DNA from: Prauserella salsuginis
GTDB lineage: Bacteria; Actinomycetota; Actinomycetes; Mycobacteriales; Pseudonocardiaceae
Length of the DNA: 64,000 nt
Direction of reading: 5' to 3'
NCBI RefSeq assembly: GCF_024648885.1
Contig: NZ_JANBBF010000011.1
Location: 496,001-560,000, forward strand
Positions 1 through 9,053 of the stretch are shown in pieces. The notes under the pieces were generated by a model. That model was given only the letters and a program-made list of their open reading frames with translations. It was not told the origin of the DNA and made no database searches. A program made the translations under genes and the position numbers. Numbering within the stretch: the stretch's first letter is position 1; each line of letters opens with the position of its first letter.

Positions 1-1003
1 CCAGTGCCGTCAGGCACGCGTGCGCGGCGTCGCGCACCACGGTGACCGCGCCGCCCAGCGCCTGCGGCAGCGTGTCGAGCCGTCCCGCGGGCAGGTCGTC
101 GAGCACGAGTGCCAGGCCCTCGCCGGCTTCGAGGAGCCGGTCGGAGGTGTCGGCGTCGATGATGCGGCCGCAGCGCCGCGTGGCCGCCGAGACGGCCGAC
201 GCGGTCAGCTCGGCCGTGGCCGCCGACGTGACCCGGTCGACCAGCTCGTGTGCCTCGTCGATGACGACGAGGTCGTGTTCGGGCAGCACCCGCTGCTCCT
301 GGAGCGCGTCGATGGCCAGCAGCGCGTGGTTGGTCACGACGACGTCGACCCGCCCCGCGTCGGCGCGCGCCTTCTCGGCGAAGCAGTCGTCGCCGACGGG
401 GCAGCGCGCGGCCCCGAGGCATTCGCGGGCACTCACCGACACCTGCCGCCACGCCTGCTCCGACACCCCGGGCACGAGCTCGGTGCGGTCGCCGGTCTCG
501 GTCTCCGAGGACCACTCGTGCAGCCGTTTCACCTCGCGGCCGATGCGCGAGACGGTGAACGCGTCGAACAGGCCGCTGTCCTCGGGTTCCTCGGGGGCGC
601 CGGAATGCACGCGGTGCATGCACAGGTAGTTGCGCCTGCCCTTGAGGATCGCGAACGTCGGTTCACGCCCGAGTGGCTTCTTCAGTGCTTTCGCCAGCCG
701 CGGGAGGTCACGGTCGACGAGCTGGTTCTGCAACGCGATCGTCGCCGTCGACACGACGACCGTGGTGTGCTGTTCGACGGCGTACCTGATCGCGGGCACG
801 AGGTAGGCCAGCGACTTGCCCGTGCCGGTGCCCGCCTGCACGGCGAGGTGTTCGCCGGTGCGGATCGCCCGCGCGACGGCCTCGGCCATGCGCACCTGTC
901 CGTCGCGCTCGGTGCCGCCGACCGCTTCGACGGCGTCGGTGAGCAGCTCACGGACGCCGGGCAGCGCGCGGGTCTTCTGCAGGGTGCTGATCTCGGCGGG
1001 CAC
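1..1003 (-). CDS. dinG: DinG-like ATP-dependent DNA helicase (3' end cut by window)
   Basis: Superfamily 2 XPD/DinG-type helicase that would unwind damaged or structured DNA 5'-3'. Seen: Walker A in QAGTGTGKSLAYL near residue 60, a Cys quartet of the Fe-S type (C in the KGRRNYLC stretch, then CLGAARCPVGDDC), and the Walker B/DEAH box VVIDEAHELVD. Only the N-terminal third or so is inside the window. The GTG at 1003 was chosen because a TAAGGT -10 hexamer lies 8 nt upstream, as in a leaderless message; a TTG three codons earlier is also in frame. Its position before pncB and clpS matches Rv1329c in M. tuberculosis. Confident in family and in the partial status. Confidence 0.93.
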   Translation of the reverse strand, partial: MPAEISTLQKTRALPGVRELLTDAVEAVGGTERDGQVRMAEAVARAIRTGEHLAVQAGTGTGKSLAYLVPAIRYAVEQHTTVVVSTATIALQNQLVDRDLPRLAKALKKPLGREPTFAILKGRRNYLCMHRVHSGAPEEPEDSGLFDAFTVSRIGREVKRLHEWSSETETGDRTELVPGVSEQAWRQVSVSARECLGAARCPVGDDCFAEKARADAGRVDVVVTNHALLAIDALQEQRVLPEHDLVVIDEAHELVDRVTSAATAELTASAVSAATRRCGRIIDADTSDRLLEAGEGLALVLDDLPAGRLDTLPQALGGAVTVVRDAAHACLTAL

Positions 1004-1011
1004 GGAGCGCA

Positions 1012-1017
1012 ACCTTA
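1012..1017 (-). promoter_or_regulatory. -10 hexamer of leaderless dinG promoter
   Basis: TAAGGT on the minus strand, ending 8 nt before the dinG GTG start, with no Shine-Dalgarno between. Fits the actinobacterial TANNNT consensus of leaderless promoters; the transcription start is inferred. Confidence 0.5.
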
Positions 1018-1182
1018 CCGATGGAGACCGACGGTCGGCGCGACCGATGCTGTCGGGCACGCGCTGTCGGGAACGACCGCGCGGTCACACGGCCGGGTGG
1101 TCTGGGCCGGGCCGGGTCAGGCTCGGGTGTGCGGCTGCCGATGTCGGGGATGCGCCAGTCACGATTCGGGAGGACGTCACAC

Positions 1183-2001
1183 ATGACACGCATGCGCACC
1201 GCACGCCGGGCCGGTCGACTGTCGGCGGTGGGGCTCGCCTCACTGGCGCTGACCGCTGCGCTCGCAGTCCCCGCCCAGGCCGACCGCGGCGGCGCCGCGC
1301 ACACCGGATCCCAGTCCGGCGAGGGCGCGGCCACTGAAACCCAGGGCCTGAAGGCCGGAAGCGCCGCGACAGGGGAGGCCGACACCGGCGATGCCGCGAC
1401 GCAGGCGGTTACGGCTCACGACGACTGGGCGCCGACGGCCACCGGCACGGTCGGCATGGTCGACGTGGTGCAGGACGGCACCGACGTGCGCGTCGGCCCG
1501 ATCGCGGCATGCCACGTCGACGGGGAGGCCTCCGGCAGCACGCCGGGCCTCACGGTCGGTGAGGACGGCGAACTGGCCGCCTACGGCCGGGGTGAGACGT
1601 CCTGCGAGCGCTCCGAGGGTCGGGCGCAGGCTGAGGTGTCGGGGAATCGGTTCGCCACGTCCGTGCTGGAGCAGTACGGCGGCCCGAAGATCCGCGTGCG
1701 CTCCTACTCGGCGTCCTGCCACACGACCGACAACGGCAGCGCCTCGTCGATGTGGCTCTCCGGGGTGACCGGGTTCTCCGTTCCCGAGGAGATCCCGCCG
1801 AACCACGAGGTGCTGATCCCCGGCGAGACCGAGAACGACCCGCCGATGGCGCGCATCGTGCTCAACGAGTTCACCGCACCCGAGCCGCCGGACGGCAGCC
1901 TGGCCATGTCGGCGATGCGGATCGAGCTGTTCCCCGAAGGCGGCCCGGTCACCGGCGACATCCGCGTCGGCTCGTCCCGCTGCGCCCCCTACGGCGACTG
2001 A
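1183..2001 (+). CDS. Secreted protein, possible choice-of-anchor P-like family
   Basis: Unrecognised secreted protein of 272 residues. A Sec signal peptide is plain: MTRMRTARRAGR, a hydrophobic stretch SAVGLASLALTAALA, then a PAQA-type cleavage site. The mature part begins with an Ala/Gly/Thr-rich linker and continues as a globular domain with four Cys (ACHVDG, TSCERS, ASCHTT, SRCAP), which could form two disulfides. The pattern of short Cys-bearing strands near a KIRVRSYSASC motif recalls actinobacterial choice-of-anchor P proteins, but this is a weak match made by eye. The ATG at 1183 is preceded by GGGAGG at 1168. The 3' end overlaps the convergent kinase gene by 13 bp. Confidence 0.72.
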   Translation: MTRMRTARRAGRLSAVGLASLALTAALAVPAQADRGGAAHTGSQSGEGAATETQGLKAGSAATGEADTGDAATQAVTAHDDWAPTATGTVGMVDVVQDGTDVRVGPIAACHVDGEASGSTPGLTVGEDGELAAYGRGETSCERSEGRAQAEVSGNRFATSVLEQYGGPKIRVRSYSASCHTTDNGSASSMWLSGVTGFSVPEEIPPNHEVLIPGETENDPPMARIVLNEFTAPEPPDGSLAMSAMRIELFPEGGPVTGDIRVGSSRCAPYGD

Positions 2002-2942
2002 CGCGCGAGCCGGTGCTGGCGCGGCAGGTCCACCAGATCGCCGCGTTCCGGCAGGCTGTCGGCGCCGCCGGGCACGGTCATCGCGGCCGCCCGGCACGCC
2101 GCGGCGGTCCGGACGCGCCGGTCGGCGGGTTCGCCTGCCAGCAGGTCGGCGAGATACCCCGCGACGAACGCCTCGTCCGCGGCATCGGGATCGACCTCGT
2201 GCACGGGGTAGGACGGCACGTCGTAGCGGGCGCCCGCGATCTCGGCGACCGCGCCGCGCGGGCCCTGCATCACGATCACGTCGTCCGGGCCGAGTGCGGC
2301 CAGGTCCGCGACCAGGGAGTCGGCGTCACCGTCGAACCCGAGCAGCCTGGCCTCGTCGGTGCGGGCGAACACGATGTCGGCGTGGGAGACGAGGTCCAGC
2401 AGCGTGTCGCGGGCGTCCTCGGGATGCCACAGCGCGGGCCGGTGGTCGAGTGACAGCGACACGGGCACACCCGCCTCGCCCGCGATCTCGGCCGCGGCGA
2501 ACGTGGCGTCGTCGGCCGTCTCCGACAACGCCGCCGTTGCGCCCGACAGGTGCAGCACGCCCGCGCCGGCGATGAGGTCCTCGCGCAGGTCCTCCGGCGC
2601 GATGCGGGTGCCCGCACTGCCGGTTCGGTAGAAGGCCGACCGGTTGGCATCACGGGAGCGGAAATCCCGCAGTACCAGCCCGGTGGGCGAATGTGCGTCC
2701 GTGACGGCCGCGGACGTGTCGACGCCTTCCTCGCGCAACCGGGTCAGCACGAGCGCACCGGGCTCGTCGGCGCCGATCCGGCCCGCCCACGCCGCGCGGG
2801 CACCGAGCCGGGACACGCCCACGGCCACGGTCGCCTCGGTGCCGGCGATGCCGACGTCGACGGATGTCGCGTGCCGGAGTTTGCCCGTCGAGGTGCGGAA
2901 GGACGCCAGCGCCTCGCCGAACGTCACCAGGCCTGGGCTCAC
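1989..2942 (-). CDS. PfkB/ribokinase-family carbohydrate kinase
   Basis: Sugar or nucleoside kinase of the ribokinase fold, 317 residues, cytoplasmic. Seen: N-terminal LVTFGEALASF, the G-rich GIAGTEATVAVGVSRLGARAA substrate region, and a C-terminal DPDAADEAFVAGYLADLLAG stretch in the place of the family's DTxGAGD signature. The canonical DTTGAGD is altered to DPDAADEA, so the catalytic Asp environment is unusual; activity is uncertain. Starts with GTG overlapping the stop of pncA (GTGA), so it is the third gene of a pncB-pncA-pfkB operon. That context suggests a ribose- or nicotinamide-riboside-linked substrate, but this is inference. Confidence 0.82.
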   Translation of the reverse strand: MSPGLVTFGEALASFRTSTGKLRHATSVDVGIAGTEATVAVGVSRLGARAAWAGRIGADEPGALVLTRLREEGVDTSAAVTDAHSPTGLVLRDFRSRDANRSAFYRTGSAGTRIAPEDLREDLIAGAGVLHLSGATAALSETADDATFAAAEIAGEAGVPVSLSLDHRPALWHPEDARDTLLDLVSHADIVFARTDEARLLGFDGDADSLVADLAALGPDDVIVMQGPRGAVAEIAGARYDVPSYPVHEVDPDAADEAFVAGYLADLLAGEPADRRVRTAAACRAAAMTVPGGADSLPERGDLVDLPRQHRLARQSP

Positions 2943-3511
2943 GCGCCGACCCGGGGAGTGCCGACGATCTCGACATCGGCGTCGACGAAGTCGGTCAGCG
3001 CCCGTTCGGTCGTCTCCACCGCGACGCCCGCGGTCAGATCCGCCAGCACGCGTACCGGGAACCCGGCGCCCGCGGCGTCGAGCGCCGTGGCGCGGACGCA
3101 GTGGTCCGTCGCGATGCCCACGACGTCGATGGCCGTGACCCCTCGCGAGCGCAACCAGTGCTCGAGCGTCTCACCGGTGTCGGTGGCCGACTCGAATCCC
3201 GAGTAGCCGTCGCTGTACTGGCCTTTCGAGAACACGGCTTGGATCGGGCCGACGTCGAGCGCGGGGTGGAAGCTCGCACCGGGCGTGCCCGCCTCGCAGT
3301 GCCGGGGCCAGGAGGTCACGAAATCCGGCTCGTCACTGAAATGCGCGCCCGGGTCGATGTGGAAGTCGCGGGTGGCCGCGACGCAGTCGTACTCGCCGCG
3401 GCGCAGCAGTTCCGACACGGCGCCTGCGACGGCCGTGCCGCCCGCGACGGCGAGCGCACCGCCCTCGCAGAAGTCGTTCTGTACGTCCACGACGATCAAC
3501 GCGGTACTCAT
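2939..3511 (-). CDS. pncA: Nicotinamidase (isochorismatase fold)
   Basis: Hydrolyses nicotinamide to nicotinate in NAD salvage. Seen in 190 residues: N-terminal ALIVVDVQNDFCEGG with the catalytic Asp, the Lys in SKGQYSDGYSGFE, and the nucleophile loop GIATDHCVRATALDA with the catalytic Cys. The length fits PncA (about 186). The start MSTALIVV was chosen over upstream in-frame codons because the family begins there. It lies 17 bp after pncB and its stop overlaps the kinase gene start, so nicotinamide to nicotinate to NaMN conversion is encoded in one operon. In M. tuberculosis pncA is not beside pncB, so this is a local rearrangement. Confidence 0.93.
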   Translation of the reverse strand: MSTALIVVDVQNDFCEGGALAVAGGTAVAGAVSELLRRGEYDCVAATRDFHIDPGAHFSDEPDFVTSWPRHCEAGTPGASFHPALDVGPIQAVFSKGQYSDGYSGFESATDTGETLEHWLRSRGVTAIDVVGIATDHCVRATALDAAGAGFPVRVLADLTAGVAVETTERALTDFVDADVEIVGTPRVGA

Positions 3512-3528
3512 GATCGCCTCCCGCCTTC

Positions 3529-4818
3529 TCAGATGAATGTCGTCGGAATGGCAGGCTCGCCGCCGGAGAGCTTGAGACCTTCCCACGGCAGGCTCACCAT
3601 GCCGCGGCGCAGTCGGGTGCGCGCGTCTTCCAGTGTGGGCAGTCCACCAGCGGGTTTGCCGGCCCGCATCAGCGGGATCGGCACGACCCGGTCGTGCTCA
3701 CCGAGCTCGGGTGGCGTATCCGCAGGGTGCACCACCTCTTCCAGTGCCGTGCCGGTCGCCTTGTGCCTGCGCACTGCCGACTTCCGGCCTCCACGGGAAG
3801 CCTTGTCCTCGCTGCGCTTGGCGACCGGGCGCCCGTCCACATCGACGAGTTTGTACACCATTCCGGCGGTCGGCGCGCCCGATCCGGTCACAACGGACGT
3901 ACCGACACCGTAGGCGTCGACCGGTTCGGCACGCAGCGCGGCGATCGCGTGCTCGTCCAGATCGCCGGACACCATGATCCGCGTGTCCTTGGCTCCGAGG
4001 TCGTCGAGCTGCTCGCGGGCCTTGCGCGCGAGCACGCCCACGTCGCCGGAGTCGATGCGGATCGCACCGAGTTCCGGCCCCGCCACGCGCACGGCCGTGT
4101 CGATCCCCGTGGTGATGTCGTAGGTGTCGACGAGCAGCGTCGTGTCCGGTCCGGCCTTGGCGACCTGCGAACGGAACGCGGCCTCCTCGCTGTCGTGCAG
4201 CAGGATGTACGCGTGCGCCGTGGTGCCGCGCGTGGGGATGCCGTAGCGCCTGCCCGCCTCGAGGTTCGACGTCGTCGCGAAGCCCGCCAGGTACGCGGCC
4301 CTCGCGGCCGCGACGGCGGCCAGCTCGTGGGTTCGGCGTCCGCCCATCTCGATGATCGGCCTGCCCGACGCGGCGGCCGACATGCGCGCGGCCGCCGACG
4401 CGATCGCCGAGTCGTGGTTGAGAATGGACAGGATCAGTGTTTCCAGCACGACCGCCTCGGCGAAACTGCCGCGCACCGTGAGCAGCGGCGAACCGGGGAA
4501 GTACAGCTCGCCCTCTGGGTAGCCGTCGACGTCGCCCGAGAAGCGGTAGTCCGCCAGCCACGACAGCGTCGCCGAGTCGACCACGGCGGTCTCCTCGAGC
4601 TGCGTCAGCTCGGCGTCGGTGAACCGGAAGTCCGCGATCGCGTCGAGCACCCGGCCCGTGCCCGCCACGACGCCGTACCGCCTGCCGCCGGGAAGCCTGC
4701 GTGCGAAGACCTCGAACACGCACTCGCGGTCGGCGGATCCGTCGGCCAGTGCGCTGCCGAGCATGGTCAGTTCGTAGTGGTCGGTCAGCAGTGCCGTGCT
4801 GGGGCCGATCTGTTCCAT
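3529..4818 (-). CDS. pncB: Nicotinate phosphoribosyltransferase
   Basis: Converts nicotinate and PRPP to nicotinate mononucleotide, the committed Preiss-Handler step. The 429-residue length fits actinobacterial PncB1. Seen: LLTDHYELTML at the N terminus, the catalytic-domain block AIRIDSGDVGVLARKAREQL, and GVGTSVVTGSGAPTAGMVYKL for the phosphate-binding region. The ATG at 4818 follows a TAGGTT -10 hexamer by 7 nt, so the message is probably leaderless; a much longer open frame upstream runs into the intergenic hairpin repeat and is not used. Syntenic with Rv1330c. First gene of the pncB-pncA-pfkB operon. Confidence 0.95.
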   Translation of the reverse strand: MEQIGPSTALLTDHYELTMLGSALADGSADRECVFEVFARRLPGGRRYGVVAGTGRVLDAIADFRFTDAELTQLEETAVVDSATLSWLADYRFSGDVDGYPEGELYFPGSPLLTVRGSFAEAVVLETLILSILNHDSAIASAAARMSAAASGRPIIEMGGRRTHELAAVAAARAAYLAGFATTSNLEAGRRYGIPTRGTTAHAYILLHDSEEAAFRSQVAKAGPDTTLLVDTYDITTGIDTAVRVAGPELGAIRIDSGDVGVLARKAREQLDDLGAKDTRIMVSGDLDEHAIAALRAEPVDAYGVGTSVVTGSGAPTAGMVYKLVDVDGRPVAKRSEDKASRGGRKSAVRRHKATGTALEEVVHPADTPPELGEHDRVVPIPLMRAGKPAGGLPTLEDARTRLRRGMVSLPWEGLKLSGGEPAIPTTFI

Positions 4819-4825
4819 GCGGAAG

Positions 4826-4831
4826 AACCTA
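4826..4831 (-). promoter_or_regulatory. -10 hexamer of leaderless pncB promoter
   Basis: Minus-strand TAGGTT, 7 nt before the pncB ATG, with no ribosome binding site between. This supports 4818 as the start. Inferred from spacing only. Confidence 0.5.
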
Positions 4832-4929
4832 TCCGCGAGCGGGTGGGCCGCACAGTCGTGGGTGCCGGCCGCGGGCAGGCCGTCCCTCGTCGGCGTGTCG
4901 ACGAGGGACGGTGGCCGGGCTGGGAGAGA

Positions 4930-4983
4930 TGCCCCGAAGGGCACCTTGTGGCATTCAACGCCCCGAAGGTGCCCTTCGGGGCA
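4930..4983. repeat. Perfect 18-bp inverted repeat with GAAGGGCACCTT core
   Basis: Arms 4930-4947 (TGCCCCGAAGGGCACCTT) and 4966-4983 are exact reverse complements with an 18-nt loop. The right arm is also a self-hairpin, GCCCCGAAGG-TGC-CCTTCGGGGC. It lies between divergent pncB and clpS, so it is not a normal terminator. A related element lies at 51382-51494. Confidence 0.85.
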
Positions 4984-5046
4984 GCAGACACGGGTGACAA
5001 GGGACTTGCGGGGTTCCGGGCAGGGCGTTAGAGGGGGCGTGCCAAC

Positions 5047-5340
5047 ATGGAGGACATGACGACGCCGGTCGAGGCCGAACAGACACTCGGCGAGGACACC
5101 AGCGCCGGGGACCAGCCGTGGCAGACGATCGTGTGGAACGACCCGGTCAACTTGATGTCGTACGTGACGTACGTCTTCCAGAAGCTGTTCGGGTACAGCC
5201 GCGACCATGCCACGAAACTGATGCTCGACGTCCACCACAAGGGTCGGGCGATCGTCACGTCGGGCAGCAAGGAGAAGGTCGAGGGCGACGTCGCGAAACT
5301 GCACGCGGCGGGCCTGTGGGCCACGATGGAGCAGACGTGA
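5047..5340 (+). CDS. clpS: ATP-dependent Clp protease adaptor ClpS
   Basis: N-recognin adaptor that hands N-degron substrates to ClpC/ClpA-ClpP. Seen: a disordered N-terminal tail of about 27 residues, then the ClpS core [20 protein letters not shown] and the helix [17 protein letters not shown], with the conserved D/N and H positions of the N-degron pocket. 97 residues is normal for actinobacteria. ATG 5047 has GAGGGGG about 9 nt upstream; the second ATG (5056) is too close to GGAGG. The stop overlaps the next start (GTGA). Syntenic with Rv1331. Confidence 0.95.
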   Translation: MEDMTTPVEAEQTLGEDTSAGDQPWQTIVWNDPVNLMSYVTYVFQKLFGYSRDHATKLMLDVHHKGRAIVTSGSKEKVEGDVAKLHAAGLWATMEQT

Positions 5341-5894
5341 AGGGTTGGCGGCGCAAGGGCGGCCGTGTGCTCGGCGGATTCGAGCAACAGGAGGCGGCCG
5401 TGCTGCGGGGCCTGGTCAGCCAGGTCGACGACATGCTCCGCGCTCGCGCGGAGGAGGCGCCGCAGGACGAACTGGCGGAGCTGACCGGCATCAAGACCGG
5501 CCCGTCGGAGGGCCCGGACGACCCCGTGCTCGGGCGGCTCCTGCCTGACTTCCACAAGCTCGACCCCGATCAGCCCGCGCAGGAGGACATCGACTCGGCG
5601 TCGGCGCTGCGTTCCTTGCACGAGCCGCAGGTGCTCGACGCCAAGCTCGGTGTGGCCGCCGAACTGCTGAACACGCTCCCTCCCGAGGGCGGCAACATCA
5701 AGCTCACCTACGAGCAGGCCGACGCCTGGGTGTCGGCCCTCAACGACGTCCGCCTGGCCCTGGGCACGGCGCTCGACGTGAACGACGACATGCCCGAGGA
5801 GCTGCCGGAGGACGATCCGCGTTCCTCGCATCTGGGCATCTACCACTGGCTGACCTGGGTACAGGAAAGCCTGGTGCAGGCGCTCACCGAGTAG
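5337..5894 (+). CDS. DUF2017 family protein
   Basis: Conserved actinobacterial protein of unknown function, 185 residues, translated by overlap with clpS. Seen: an N-terminal [25 protein letters not shown] segment (split here only by position), an acidic middle, and the C-terminal block [20 protein letters not shown] typical of the family. No transmembrane segment and no catalytic motif are visible. The near-constant partnership with clpS suggests a role in Clp-dependent proteolysis, which is inference. Syntenic with Rv1332. Confidence 0.9.
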   Translation: MKGWRRKGGRVLGGFEQQEAAVLRGLVSQVDDMLRARAEEAPQDELAELTGIKTGPSEGPDDPVLGRLLPDFHKLDPDQPAQEDIDSASALRSLHEPQVLDAKLGVAAELLNTLPPEGGNIKLTYEQADAWVSALNDVRLALGTALDVNDDMPEELPEDDPRSSHLGIYHWLTWVQESLVQALTE

Positions 5895-5919
5895 GGCGAC
5901 GAGGGAGCAGGAGGCCGCG

Positions 5920-6951
5920 ATGCCGGGTGAGTTCAACGCGATCACGGACGTGCCCGGCGTGCTCGTCGGCCATCACCACCGTCTCGGGCGCGGCTGGGCG
6001 ACGGGGGCGACCGCGGTGCTCGTGCCGGGACAGGCCGTCGGCGCGGTCGACCAGCGGGGCGGCGCGCCGGGCACCCGCGAGACCGACCTGCTGGCACCCG
6101 AGAACCTGGTGCAGCGGGTCGACGCGATCTGCCTTTCCGGCGGCAGCGCCTACGGACTCGCCGCCGCCGACGGTGTCGTCCGCTGGCTCGGTGAGCGGCA
6201 GCGCGGCTTCCCCGTGGGCACCCGCCCGTTCGAGGTGGTGCCGATCGTGCCCGCCGCCGTCGTGTTCGACCTGCCCCGGAGCGACTGGGGCAACCGCCCC
6301 GACGCGACCTTCGGTTACGCGGCGTGCGAGGCGGCCACGGCGGGGCCGGTCGCGCAGGGCACGGTCGGTGCCGGGACGGGCGCGCAGGTCGGGTCGCTGA
6401 AGGGCGGCGTCGGTACCGCGAGCGAGCGGGTCGGGGAGTTCACGGTCGGTGTGCTGGCCGTGGTCAACGCCGCCGGCGAGGCGGTGCGCACGGGCACCGG
6501 CGAGCCGCTGGCCGCCGACCACGCGGAGCCGGGCGAGTTCGGCGTCGCGCGGTGGCCGCGCCGCGCCGTCGACCTCGGCGGACGGGCCGAGCGCAAGGAC
6601 CTCAACACCACCATCGGCGTGGTCGCCACCGACGCGGAGCTGTCGAAGGCCGAGGCGCGCAGGCTCGCCGTCGCCGCGCAGGACGGGCTTGCCCGTGCGG
6701 TGCGGCCCGCGCACACGATGTACGACGGCGACACGGTGTTCGCGCTCGCCACGGGCGCGCGGCCGTTGACCGAGCGGGCAGGCAGGCTCGGCGGAGAGCA
6801 CGAGGCACGCCGCGCCGCGGCATTGGACGGGCTGTGCTCGGCGGCCGCCCGGGTGTTCACCCGGGCCATGATCCACGGTGTGCTGCACGCCACCTCCGCC
6901 GCCGGGTTGCAGGCCTACCGCGATCTCTGGCCCGAGGCTTTCGAGGACTGA
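5920..6951 (+). CDS. P1 family (DmpA/S58) peptidase
   Basis: Self-processing Ntn-type aminopeptidase of the DmpA/BapA superfamily, 343 residues. Seen: NAITDVPGVLVGHHH at the N terminus, LSGGSAYGLAAADGV in the body, and GGVGTASERVGEFTVGVLAVVN, where the Ser of the GTAS stretch lies in the usual autoproteolysis/nucleophile region. The substrate is unknown; relatives cleave beta-peptides or N-terminal D-residues. Good GGAG site before the ATG and only 25 bp after the DUF2017 gene, so probably the last gene of the clpS operon. Syntenic with Rv1333. Confidence 0.9.
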   Translation: MPGEFNAITDVPGVLVGHHHRLGRGWATGATAVLVPGQAVGAVDQRGGAPGTRETDLLAPENLVQRVDAICLSGGSAYGLAAADGVVRWLGERQRGFPVGTRPFEVVPIVPAAVVFDLPRSDWGNRPDATFGYAACEAATAGPVAQGTVGAGTGAQVGSLKGGVGTASERVGEFTVGVLAVVNAAGEAVRTGTGEPLAADHAEPGEFGVARWPRRAVDLGGRAERKDLNTTIGVVATDAELSKAEARRLAVAAQDGLARAVRPAHTMYDGDTVFALATGARPLTERAGRLGGEHEARRAAALDGLCSAAARVFTRAMIHGVLHATSAAGLQAYRDLWPEAFED

Positions 6952-7092
6952 CGGCCACCGCACGTGGCGGTGCGGGCTGTGGTGCACGCGGCGGCACGGG
7001 CGGGCCGAGACGGCTCGGCGGCCGGGGAGTGCTGGTCAGGCATGGTTCGGCAGCCCGGGGGAGGGATGGGCCACAGCAGCCGTCTCACACTG

Positions 7093-7120
7093 TGAACACG
7101 CTTTGTTCAGCCAGTAAGAT
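7093..7120 (+). promoter_or_regulatory. mec-cysO-cysM promoter: palindrome plus leaderless -10
   Basis: TGAACA-CGCTT-TGTTCA (7093-7109) is a perfect 6-bp inverted repeat in the -35 region. TAAGAT at 7115-7120 is a -10 hexamer 7 nt before the GTG of mec, with no Shine-Dalgarno. A repressor site for the sulfur module is inferred; the regulator is unknown. Confidence 0.5.
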
Positions 7121-7127
7121 AGGGGAC

Positions 7128-7640
7128 GTGCTTCGGATCCGCCGTGACCATGTCGACGCGATCGTCGCCCACGCCCGTCGCGATCACCCCGACGAGGCCT
7201 GTGGGGTCATCGCGGGACCCGACGATGGCAGCGACACCCCAGAGCGCTACATCCCCATGGTCAACGCGGCGCGCTCGCCGACGTTCTACGAATTCGACTC
7301 GGGCGACCTGCTGAAGCTGTACCGCGAGATGGCCGCGAACGACGAGACACCCGTCGTGATCTACCACTCGCACACCGCCACCGAGGCCTACCCTTCGCGG
7401 ACCGACATCTCGTTCGCCTCGGAACCCTTCGCGCACTACGTGCTCGTGTCGACCCGGGAGGACGACGTCGCGGACTTCCGGTCGTACCGGATCGTCGAGG
7501 GCGAGGTCACCGAGGAGCCGGTGCAGATCGTCGGGGAGGCAGGCGCCGAGAGCCCGTCGATCCGGCTCAACCCGGACGTCACGCCCGTCGAGTCGTACAT
7601 GTTCGCCAACACCGGCAGCGACGACGTCCCCGACGCCTGA
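7128..7640 (+). CDS. mec: JAMM-domain metallopeptidase that frees cysteine from CysO
   Basis: Zinc isopeptidase of the MPN+/JAMM family. In M. tuberculosis Mec (Rv1334) hydrolyses the CysO-cysteine adduct made by CysM. Seen in 170 residues: the upstream Glu in PDEACGVIAG (E23) and the metal motif HSHTATEAYPSRTD (H80, H82, S90, D93), all intact. GTG 7128 fits a leaderless start. Followed by cysO after 92 bp and then cysM. Because CysO here carries two residues after its Gly-Gly, this enzyme may also have to trim CysO; see findings. Confidence 0.92.
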   Translation: MLRIRRDHVDAIVAHARRDHPDEACGVIAGPDDGSDTPERYIPMVNAARSPTFYEFDSGDLLKLYREMAANDETPVVIYHSHTATEAYPSRTDISFASEPFAHYVLVSTREDDVADFRSYRIVEGEVTEEPVQIVGEAGAESPSIRLNPDVTPVESYMFANTGSDDVPDA

Positions 7641-7656
7641 TCGCTCCCCGGCGTAG

Positions 7657-8964
<1,308 letters not shown>

Positions 8965-8992
8965 CGACGGTCGCGCACGGTCCTGTTTCGAC

Positions 8993-9038
8993 ACGACTGC
9001 GGTCCCGCCGGGTTTCCGGTGGGACCGCAGTCGTTTTC
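8993..9038 (+). terminator. Strong intrinsic terminator after cysM
   Basis: 19-bp stem (8993-9011 with 9016-9034, one G-U pair), 4-nt loop, then TTTT. It closes the mec-cysO-cysM transcript and probably also serves the convergent gene at 9054. Confidence 0.92.
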
Positions 9039-9053
9039 AGTCGCCGACGGCCG

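Noticed and set aside
20-1186. Long plus-strand open frame across the dinG region
   Set aside because: Arg/Ala/Gly-rich antisense shadow of the helicase gene; the minus strand carries the clear Walker A and DEAH motifs.
3694-5031. Plus-strand 445-codon frame opposite pncB
   Set aside because: Shadow of pncB; no motif and no ribosome site.
8993-9038. Possible small RNA in the long hairpin after cysM
   Set aside because: The 19-bp stem with TTTT fits an intrinsic terminator; no promoter for a separate RNA is seen.
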